Shown here piece after piece: positions 36,499 through 48,400 of a stretch of 64,000 nt of DNA. Made by a program: the position numbers and the translations under genes. Under the pieces are notes generated by a model. It was given only the letters and a program-made list of their open reading frames with translations, was not told the origin of the DNA and searched no databases. The stretch's first letter is position 1, and each line of letters begins with the position of its first letter. Location: the NCBI RefSeq assembly GCF_902459465.1, contig NC_047070.1, positions 14,021,656-14,085,655 of the forward strand, in the 5' to 3' direction. The DNA comes from Asterias rubens. Lineage: Eukaryota > Echinodermata > Asteroidea > Forcipulatida > Asteriidae.

Positions 36499-39400
36499 TC
36501 AGTCAGTTTTTATAATCTTGCTATATTCTTCTTGTTCCTTGGCTTTGAATATGCTTTTAACTCGCGTTCTCTTTAACTGGCCATCCCTGTAAACAAAACA
36601 AAAACAAAACACATTTCAATTATTTTCCTTTTTTTTATGCTACAAAAATTATGAAACTTACATTTGGACATTTCAATATTCAGAAGTTTGAGACTTAAAG
36701 GCACTGTACACGTTTGGTAATTGTCAACTACCAGTGTTTTCCATTGGTGTATCCCATCATAAGCATAAAATAACAAGCCTGTGAAAATTTGGGCTCAATT
36801 GGTCATTGAAGTTGCGAGATAATAATAAAAGAAAAAACGACCTTGTCGCATCATGGTCACACGAAGTTGTGTGCTTTCAGATACTTGATTTCAAGACCTC
36901 AAATTCCAAATCTGAGGTCTCAAAATCAAATTCGTGGGAAATTACTTCTATCTCAGAGGGAGCTGTTTCTCACAAAGTTTTGTACTATCAACCTCTCTTC
37001 ATTACTCGTCGTCAAGAAAGGTGTAATAATTTTTTTGAGTAACTACCAATAGTGTCCCCTGCCTTTAATATACCTAAAATGAGATATGTATACATTGCTT
37101 ACCATGTTAGATCCAGTAAGCCACCCTGCTTAGCAATGGCTGCTTTGACCCGGTTAGCAAACTCAATAGCCTCTTCATCCTCCTGAAAACAAACAAATAA
37201 ACAAACATTTGACAACTCTAACAACCAAAACTAACAGTATACAATGTCAGTATTTGACTTTAATAACGGACTTTGTACTCAGTTTGACTGTATTGAACTA
37301 AACAAAGCCCCACTTCCTATGGGGCCAAGCTCAACAAAATGATGTTTGAAGCTTTGCATGGTGTGGAGAATAAGAGTAACTATGAATATAAATATGAACA
37401 GTAAACTTGCGGGTACAACCACGATGAGTTACTATAAGGTGTGGGACTGTGCTAGATTTGCTTAAGTGGTGGGAGAATTGGTAGCCCAGTCAAGCACAAC
37501 AAAAAGTATTGGTGGGTAGTCTAAAATAAAATACTTACCCCTTTAACCATGGGAGGCAAATACCAGACATCACACACAATAGCCCAGCTGGTCATCATCA
37601 TCAGTAGGTACCGGACCATTGAGTATTTGCTACTGTTCCAGAACGGATCACCAAAACTGGAGTTGTACTATAACAAAAACATAAACAACTCTGTACATAA
37701 AAACCCCTATTTCATGGATTGCAAAATAAAATAATAATATAAATGGCACATAATTAAAAATATTTCAAAAAATCTCATTTCCAGGGCTGGCTTGAATTTG
37801 GGGGAAAATTCCACATAGAGAACTTGAAGCTCAGAATCTGTACTGTACTGATAGCACAAAACATTGTGAGAAACGGCTCCCTCTGAAGTGACGTAGTTTT
37901 TGAGAAAGAAGTTATTTTCCATAAATTTGATTTCGGGACCTCATAATTTGATTTTGAGGTCTCAAAATCAAGCATCTTGAAAGCACACAACTTCGTGTGA
38001 CAAGGGTGTTTTTTCTTTCATTATTATCTCGTGAATCCACGACCAATTGAGCTCAAATGTTCACAGGTTTGTTGTTCTATGCATATATGAGATACACCAA
38101 GTGAAAAGACTGGTCTTTGACATTTACCAATAGTGTCCTGTGTCTTTAAGCAAAGATATTCAATTGAAAACTACAAGAACCAACGGACTTGTCTGTCTTG
38201 AGTTGACTGGCCTGGCACTGGAATCATTGGCCTTTAGCTGTTGGTCCGGTGAACAATTTTAGTCTCACCTTGATGGCTACTGGATAGATGGTACCTCCTA
38301 TCTCAAAACTTCCTTTTTTAAATTGCATGACAGATGTGTTGTTTATGCAGGTTCCTAAATCATAATAAACAAGAAAGTGATTTAATTTTAAATTCATGCG
38401 CATAATACACAAAACCGTCGAGGGAAAACTTCAATTTGTTTCTAGTGAACATATTCTATTTCATTTTAAAAGGGAATACAAGAGTGGTGATGGGGTCTTG
38501 AACGACTATTTAAAACCGGCAGGGTCCTAGACATGTGAAAAAGGACATACCGCAAAGTCCATTGCACGACCTACACCTTGCAAGGTTTTAAACAGCCGTT
38601 AAAGATCGAGTCACCCACATTTTATTCAAATTCATAAAAACACATTTTGGGGAAAGTATAACAATTCAGAAAAATTGTAGTATTGAGCTTTTCTTTTTTG
38701 CTTTATGTTTCAATTCCTTTCGTCAAGCCACCTAGCCGAGGGACAAACAGCATGCAACACTCAAAGGTTGTGTGTTCAGACACGACCTAATAGATTTATT
38801 ATTGATTTCCATGTATTGATTGTGTTATTTGTTATAAGTTCCAGCATAAGATTGTCCGCCAACATGCATGTAGCTATGAACAGCGAATGCACTCTAGCCA
38901 TCCGGTCTGAGACAGCTCCAGCTTTGATCTCATCAACCATTTAAATTTGACTTTATGTTTCAATTCCTTTCCTCAAGCCACTTAGCCAAGGGACAAACTG
39001 CATGCAACGCTCAAGGGATGTGTGTTCAGACACGACCTAATAGATTTAACATTGATTTCCATGTATTGATTGTGTTATTTGTTATAAGTTCCCGCATAAG
39101 CTTCTCCGCCAACATGCATGTAGCTATGAACAGCGAATGCACTCTAGCCATCCGGTCTGAAACAGCTCCAGCTTTGATCTCATCAACCATTTAAATTTGA
39201 CATGTGACCACTTTTCATCCAAAAGGACCAACTTTACTGTCTGGGTATTTATAAAATAAGAATTAAACAGCTTACCTTCTGGAAATATCAATATGGGTAA
39301 CTTGTGAGGATCATCAACATGCTCTTTCAATCTGTTTGACACAATTAAGTAAAGTAAATGCATTAAAAGAAAGCAAAGGGTGCACATAAACTTGAACAGT

Positions 39401-42400
39401 AAACCTGAGGGAGGAATCTATGTAAAAAAAAAAGCAGTTTGTATAATAAAGATCATGACCTTTTATTGTCCTGGTTTTGACCTTTGAACACGAGAAAAGT
39501 ATTTAAATTGAAACTTCAGTTTCTCACAGCATATTGCGCCACAGCACCTTGTAATCCATTACATGGTGCTAAGGATTAGGTCTTACTTCTCAAACTTAGT
39601 CCCACTCCTTGCAGTTATAACACCTGCAGTTGATTTCAACAAACTCTTCCTAACTTAGGATTAATCTTAGGACTTAGGATGAGTTAAATTCTGTATCCAA
39701 AGACTTAGGGCTCATTTAACCCATCCTAAGTTAAGACCGGGTTACTCGTCCTAACTCGAGATAGGATTAATCCTAGCATTTTGGGAAATCGGCTGCTGGC
39801 GCCTTGTATCCTTTGGCAAAAGGCGCGGTATAAATACAATTATTATTATTATTATGTATTACATAAAGTGGAGGTATTTAGATAAACTTTTGTCAAATCA
39901 AGTTTCATAAAAACTAAAGCGATGCTGAACATAAAATTACAAAGCTGTAATATGAATTCTTGAGAGCTGAATGGAAAATAAGTTGGACAAAGGGTATATG
40001 ATCAGGTCAAATATAAGAGGTGACTTGGTAAATCCAGGGGTGAGAGTCATTACTAAAGAAAAAGTCTGAAACTTGGATACAAATTCAAAGGTATGTTAAA
40101 ATGATGCCATTTCCACCATTTGGTAACCCCTTATAGATTCCAAGGATCTTTTGAAAACAGTATCCAAAGCACTAGAGAAAGGATTTCTTTATTTGTGGAA
40201 AAAAAATATTGTCTGATTTTCTGCACCAGGCCGACATGAAAAGTCTGAGTTCAGCCAAAAGTCTGAACAATCTCTTCCCTGTAAATCATTTTATCTTCCA
40301 GTACGCGCTAATCCACCAATCAGAAGCTGGCACTACTAGGGGGATATAAACATATAGGCCTTTGCTACGACCTCTGTTTTATATCCTACTTCCTCTGTTT
40401 TTATTACACAGTGCGTATTGTGAAATTTTGTCACGCTCCATATACTGACAGTGGAAAAATTACATTCTAAACTTTGTGCGCATAAAATAACGTTGCAAGT
40501 GGGACTGGAAGATAAATTTATTATCACATGCGCGCTTGTGAAATACGAAATAAATACAGTGCGTCTGCGTCCCATATCCAACCCGGCCTTCGGCCTTGTT
40601 GGATTGGGACGCAGAAGCGCTATATTTTTTCGTATTCCACTCACGCTTGTGTGATAACTTATAATTACTGACCTTTGTGTGACCTTCATCCTATCCCTCA
40701 TCTCTGAGCGTTCAAACCAGATATGATCAGTTCCAGTACGACTCATTGCTCGTTGAAGCATACCCATGAAAGCTGTGTGTAGCTGTCCAATCTGAAATAA
40801 TCAAGCAAGTCAGATAATAATAGTGGCTTCTCATATAGCGCGTATATCCATCAGTCAGTGACGCTCAAGGTCCTTTAACATACAGTATTTCGGGCAAGGT
40901 ATGTGGTATGAGACCTACTCCTTTTATATAGCACTATGTAATGGTTTACAAGGTGCTGTGGCGTAGTATGCAGCCAATCAAACCAGGCACACCGGGGCGA
41001 ACCCCTACTTTTTTCAGGACCATAGGCGTTACGTCCCATCCGAAGGATGAAGCAATTGATAAGTGTCTTGCTTAAGGAAACAAGTCTCATGACTTGGACC
41101 CAAACCCACACTCTGCTGAACAGAAACAGAGTTTGAATTCGATGCTTTTTACCGCTCAGCCACGACACTTCCGCTTCATCTTCAATTTATCCTGTTATTG
41201 GTGCCAACGAACTCTGCAAGTTTCGAACTCTGGGACCCGTTAAAGTCTACTGCGCTGTGGATGTGTATTTATACACACAAAAATAGTAACCAAAGCCCGG
41301 TTCATACTTCATGCAAATGCGAAGCGAATTTGATGTGAATTTGACGTCAAAACCCTCCTTTCGCAGCGATATTCGCAAGTGAGTTGCCCAGAGTTGAACT
41401 GCTGCGAATTTTTCTTCGCAAATTTGTGACGTCAACATTAGTATGGCATGCATTTGCAGGAAGTATGAACCGGGCTTAACAATAAAATAAATACTTGATG
41501 TAAAAGTGGGCTTCCCCCATCAAGAAGGAACATCCATTTGTGTAACTGGCTAATAGAAAATATTTGAACCACTATGAATGACTTACAAAAGCATAGACGT
41601 TGTCACTTGAAAGAATGGCTATATCAATTGGAGAGGTGTGGTTTGCTACACATATTCCTCCCTCAGCTCGATTCTCCCTGCAACAAAGTTTGAAAATATG
41701 AATAACCTTATTATCTTGTATTATTTTTGCTTTTTCCATTATTAAAATGATATAACTATTAACAGAGCAGTTAAAAGAGCAGTGGTGTCTTTATTGGACA
41801 CTTTCAACAAGACGAAGGGTATACAAGCTCCAGAACATCCAAACTACCCCTACAGCGCCCTCTATGGTGCCAAGAATGGGTATCAAAGGCAGTTGAGCGC
41901 TGGCCGTGGATACAAATCTGACAAAGCTCCTACAGTTGTAGCTGATGGCTACAAGGAAACTAAAATAAATGTGTTGTAGGTGACATCTAAATTTATTTGG
42001 ATTCAAGAAATCCAACCTCATAATGCGTTATTGGCCAACAATCCAGTTGAGGGAAGAAACTCTGCGCATACAACCATGTGAAGATCTCTTTTGTTAGGGT
42101 GTTGGCTCTGGAAAGAGCTGGTGTGCTCTCGACGTTTCGAACACACCATGCAAAGTTTCAAACGATACAATCCAGTTGCACTTAATTAATGATGGCGTCT
42201 TATTGATTAGTTTATTGATTCAGAAATCAAAGCTTCAAAGCCTTGAGGAGGTTGCAATAAAAATAATAAAACGTTTAAAATATATCTTACCTATTATGGA
42301 ATGTAATGATTGCAGAGAAACATCGGCAAAACATCCGATGAAGTGTCAGGGAACTGTATTTATTCAAAATCTGTTTAAATCTGGAAAGATCAGAAAAACT

Positions 42401-45400
42401 ACATGATTAAAATCTCCTGTGATTTAATGAAATAAGAAGTCAATCTTGATTCTGGTTGGTTATCATTCAGAAACACGAGACCAATACCTGAATGATTTGT
42501 TGTTCTATTTCAGTTTGATGCAAACTAACACAAAACTACATCTGGTACTCCAGATAGCACATTACAAAGCACAATGACGGGGGAAAACTTTTAAAATAGC
42601 CTGTCAGGAAATGGTTGTTGTGTGATCTTGAGCTTAAATAACCTTGCAGATTAGTGGTTTAGATTCAAGGAGATTCTAAATACTTAAAACACAAAAGGAT
42701 AAAATGCGGAGATACTAACCTGGAATCTGGTAGGTAACCAATGAAAGCAGACGACACTAGTAGATAAACCATACAGATACTAGTCACAGCAAGTCTAGTA
42801 AAAAAATTACATACTCTATTTAGTCATGAATTCTCATCCAGCAATCCTACACATAGATATGAGTCTGATGGACCAATGGCAGCTCTCAAAAACTAATTAG
42901 GAGTCATCTCTACATCCATGGAGGTAAAATAAATTGGGGGCTAATCATCCTTACTTGCAGCTAAGAGCTGAATTGCGAAGGACGCAGCTACAACGTGTTC
43001 GAGAAGCAGGCATGCAAGGGCGCCTTTGGCTGCCAGCCACATCAACCCATTATGACCACAGAGCACAGCAAAGATCGAAGGTTTGATTTTTCCCGAGGGA
43101 GGAAACCTGATGGTCTGGAAAACCCTCTTGGCACAGCAGAGAACCAACGCACAACTCAACTCACATATGGCCCTGGCCGGGAACCGAACCTGGGTCACCT
43201 TGGTGAGAGGCGAGCGTTTACACACAAGCCAACCATGCCACCCTAGGTAGAATGCTATAAATGAGACTTTTATTAACACTTGGTGGCAGCAGACTAAGTA
43301 TGAAATCAAGCTCTTCTTCTTTACAGATAGCTCTGGCAATGAAACCAAAGATGCCTCATAAAAGAACTTAATCACTATACATGTAGCTCGCAAGCCTGAG
43401 GAAACCTGTAAATAAGGATGCTATGTGAACCAGAAACACCAGAGGTAACCCCTACTCTTCCACAATAAGTGTCTGGGTTCTTTTATGTGCACTAGTAATC
43501 CTAGTACAAGGGACATCTAAGCAGTTATGTTGAAGTATCTAGCTCAAGTGCGCCACGACAGGGACTCAAACCCACACTGTGAATCACCAGACCTTGAATA
43601 TGGTGCTCTTAACCACTTGACGATAACATAACACACCCTATAAAAGAACAGTCTCTGTCCAAAAAAGAAAAGTTATAGGGTTTTTCAGCTACCATTTAAA
43701 AGAGACTTTGTAACTTTACAAAGTCTCTCATTTCACCAGTGCTCACAAGTTTGGTTGTAATAATATAAGAACATACATTTGTAATGCGCACATATCCACA
43801 CTGCTGGGTGGAAAGCCTTTGACAACAAATTACAGGGGTTTGTAGTTTTATTGCTTTCATATTTACTGCACTTTCTTGAGGAGTTAAGTTGGAAAAAGGT
43901 GGTTGGGAAGTTAAAGGAATATGTTGCCTTTGATGGGCGAGTTGGTCTTTAAAAAGCGTTTGTAACCTTTTGTTATAAAATGCATTGGTTGGAAAGATGT
44001 TTTAAGAGTAGAATACAATGATCCACACAAATTTGCCACAAAATTGCGTGGTTTTCCTTTTACTTAACGAACTACCACGGTCGACCATTTTATGGGAGTC
44101 AAATTGATGTTAATGGCCGACCGTGTTAGTCGATGAGGTAAAAAGGAAAACCACACAATTTTGAGTGATACTTGTGTGGATCATTATATTCTACTTTTAA
44201 AATATCTATCTAACAATATGCATTTTAAAACAAACGGTTTCAAACACTTTCCAAAGACCAACTTGTCCGATCCAAGACAACGTGTTCCTTTAAGGGGGAG
44301 ATACCTCCCTTACTGAGTTATAGAAGGGAGATTAGACGGGAAAGACTTTCTTACCTTACTGGCAAAAGAACCATATATCGGAAAAAGAAAGCAGCCATCC
44401 ACAGCATGGTCAGGCGAATACTGTAGAATAAATTTGTTTAAATTTAGCAAAGAAACACAAAATGGTTCAGAGGTCAAATAATGACAGTTCATGTTTTGAG
44501 TTATTTTTTTTTTCTTCAATTATGCCCCCCCTTGAGCAGTAGTCAAACCTTATTTAACACAAAATGAGATCTCTGTAGCTTTAGGTCTGCCATGAAAAAT
44601 TAAAAAATATATCCTGTGGAGACATTGCTACTCACTTGAGGTACTGGTACTGCATACTTGTTCTTGTCAGTAAATTCCATGAGGGAAGTTCTGAAAGAAA
44701 CAAGAAACAAAAAGACTTGATTCTAAATATTTAAACCTGAGAGCACAATTGTAAATAATTCTACAAATATATAACTAAATACAAGAAAGTACAAAATAAC
44801 CAACCATTAAATATTGTTTTGCCTGATAACTTGTATGAAACCATTGTGGGCTAAGCTGAACTTTTTGTGCTAAGCTTATTTCGGGGGTTACAAAATTACA
44901 TATTGTTTTGCCTGGTAACTTGTATTTAAACATTGTGTGCTAAGCTGAATTTTTTGTGCTTAGCTTATTTGGGGGTACATTAATTGAGACTTGGGCCCAA
45001 TTTCATAGCGCTGCTTAGCGATTGATTTTGTGCTTACAGTGCGATTTCCATTTCATAGTGCTGCTAACCATAAGCAAACAAAAAGGCATGCTAACCGTCC
45101 GGTGCTTACCGCACAAAAATAAATGACTTCACAATGCAAATCCATGGTAAACGCGCAATATGGGCGCCCAATTTTTTTGCTAACCTGTGAAATACGCTAA
45201 GGCTTAAGCAAAATTTTCGCCTACGGTAAGCACGCAAATTTGCTTACTGTAAAATTGGCCCCTGGTATGTAATCTATTTAACCTGCTAGATGATAAAGAC
45301 TTATTGTAGACAATGCTTATCTATACCCTTGGCTTCTCTTTGTATTGGCCTACAAAGAAAAACAACTTATCTGGTGGATCAAAGTACATTACAAGTCTGA

Positions 45401-48400
45401 CCACATTGTGGTGATTCTAGAGATATACAGTGTACATGACAGTGTGTTGAAAAACTGTTCAAATGTTTAGTCTTGACTGGTAGAGTTTAAAGGCAGTGGA
45501 CACTATTGGTAATTGTCAAAGACCAGTCTTCTCACTTGGTGTATCTCAACATATGCACAAAATAACAAACCTGTGAACATTTTAGCTCAATTGGTTGTCA
45601 AGTTGCGAAATAACAATGAAAGAAAAACACCCTAGTCACTTGAAGTTGTGTGCTTTCAGATGCTTGATTTCGTGACCTCAAATTCTAATTCTGAGGTCTC
45701 AAAATCAAATTCGTGGAAAATTACTTCTTTCCCGAAAACTATGTCACTTCAGAGGGAGCCGCTTCTCACAATGTTTTATACCATCAACCTCTCCCCAATA
45801 CTCGTTACCAAGTAATGTTTTATGCCAATAATTATTTTGAGTAATTACCAATAGTGTCCACTGCTTTTAACCACAGAGAAAGCCTCTATGGTTAAACAAA
45901 GGAGCAAAGTGTAAAATGTCTGAAAAACTGATCACACAACCGATAAGATTGTTAGTTTTTCCTACAGTTCACTGATAGATTTTAGCAAATGAGTATATGG
46001 AGGGGAGTGGCAGTTGTGTAGAAAGTGGGGCTGGGAATCAAGGATTACTGACATAGAGATACTTGTTAAAAGGCAGTGGACACTATTGGTAATTACTCAA
46101 AATAATTATTCATACAAACCCTTATTTGGCAACGAGCAATGGGGAGCTGTTGATGGTATAAAACATTGTGAGAAACGGCTCCGTCTGAAGTAACGTAGTT
46201 ATCAAGATTGAAGTCATTCTCCACGAATTTGATTTCAAGACCTCAGATTTAGAATATGAGGTCTCGGAATCAAGCATATGAAAGCACACAACTTCGTGTG
46301 ACAAGTTTGTTTTTTCTTTCATTATTATCTCGCAACTTCGACGACCGATTGAGCTCAAAATTTCACAGGTTTGTTATTTTATGCATATAATGTTGAGATA
46401 CACAAAGTGAGAAGTCTGGTCTTTGACAATTACCAATAGTGTCCAGTGTCTTTTAAATGTACTAGATCTCTATTCTTCACTTATACCCACAGAAAATGAA
46501 GATTATATTATGTAATGTATATGAATGGGAAGTATTGTCCGGTAAACAATATACACTTTATAAATTGTTTGATTATGTCCATGAAATCTATACATTCAAA
46601 GATTACGGAGCAAGCTTCATTCAAAAACATATAATTGAAATAATCAAAATACAAAGCTACATGTAGATAACCAGGGTTTAATCTCTTCAAATACAGGAAC
46701 TTATTAATCAGCTCTGAGAAGCAGGAATTTCATAACAGAAGGGATGAATCCTTGATTTAAATCTCTTCTGTAAAGTTAACTTCTAATGTAGAAGCCCTGG
46801 TAAATATAAAGTTATGTAACATGGAAGCCCAAAACACTGGAACATAAAGTTCATGTGTTTATATGTGGCAATACTGGGCCTGTCCTGACCATCAGCACAG
46901 AACAGAATAGTATTAAAGACACTGCCGTCGATTTCACAAAACTCTTCTTCACTTAAGACTAATCTTAAGACTTAGGATGAGTCCCAACCCTGCACTGTAG
47001 CATGCAAACCTTAAGATTAATCCTAAGTTAAGACGAGTTACTCGTCCTAACTCGAGATAAAACGAGTCCTAACTCTTTGTGAAATCGACCCCTGGACACT
47101 ATTGGTAATTGTCAAAGACCAAAGATTTGAGCTTAATTGGTCGTCAAAGTTGCGAGATAATAATGAAAGAAAAAACACCCTTGTCACAGGAAGTTGTGTG
47201 CTTTCAGAAGCTTGATTTCGAGTAAGTTAATTTCAAGACCTCAAAATCTAATTCTGAGGTCTCAAAGTCAAATTCCTTGTAAATTACTTCTTTCTCGAAA
47301 ACTATGTCACTTCAGAGGGAGCCGTTTCTCACAATGTTTTATACTATCAACCTCTCCCCATTACTCATTACAAAATAAGGTTTTATGCTAATAATTATTT
47401 TGAGTAATTACCAATAGTGTCCACTGCCTTTATGTTAGTAAATAATAATACTCACAAACTATCTTTATACTAACCGCAACAAAATAGTACAAATTTCAGT
47501 TCAAGCATCAATCGCGAATACACATCAGGAAATTTCATTTTAAAAAGGCCAAGAGATTGAAACTTTTAACTTGACCCGAGGAGGCAGGAAAGTAACAAGG
47601 TTGATTAAATATCCCGTTAGTTTCTACTTATTGTGGAAAGTTAATGCATGACACAGATTTCCTTTAGAATGTAAAAAGAAATGTGAAGTTTCACACAGAA
47701 CAAACAAATTAAGTCCAATGTATGTACTAAGTAGAATAGAACCGATAGACAAACTCATAATCCATTGTAAAAACAACATAGTCTACTTCATCCTTTCACT
47801 TTCACTTATGGACCCATCATATGAGCTCTCACAAATTTTCAAGATTTTAGCAACCTTTGAAAAGTAAGCTACACATTTTGAAAGACAATGAAGGTTTTGA
47901 GGATATTGGTGGGTTTGTCAACTATCTCATTTAAAGCCATTGGACCCTTTCTGTAAAAAAAGAAGAAAAAAAAGAGCACAGATATACAAACAACTTACAG
48001 GGTTTACAGAAGGTAGTGGTGAAAGACTTCTCTTTAAATATTATTCCATGTTATGCTTTACTTTTTGAGAAAACAGTAAAACAATATAAATTCTCGATAT
48101 CAAGAAATTACGGATTTATTTTAAACACATGTCATGACACGGCGAAACGTGCGGATACAAGGGTGGGTTTTCCCGTAATTTTCTCCCGACTCCGATGACC
48201 GATTGAGCCTAAATTTTCACAGTTTTTTTTTTTTATATCGAAGTTGTGATACATGAGGTGTGGGCCTTGGACAATACTGTTAACCGAAAGGGTCCAAAGG
48301 CTTTAACTGAGTAAAAGTGTACATTGTACCTACCTTCAGCAGTGAACCGCTTTGTAACTTCATCTTCAATAATGGCCTAAAAGAAATAGGAATAACAAAT

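Noticed and set aside
38705..39194. Two similar 79-aa plus-strand frames as a gene pair
   Set aside because: They come from one recent tandem duplication inside a GPAT intron; no homology recognised. Kept only as a low-interest finding.
40336..40767. 143-aa minus-strand frame taken as a gene
   Set aside because: Only its first part (GPAT exon 10, 40791-40673) is real coding sequence; the remainder reads through the splice donor into the intron and a hairpin.
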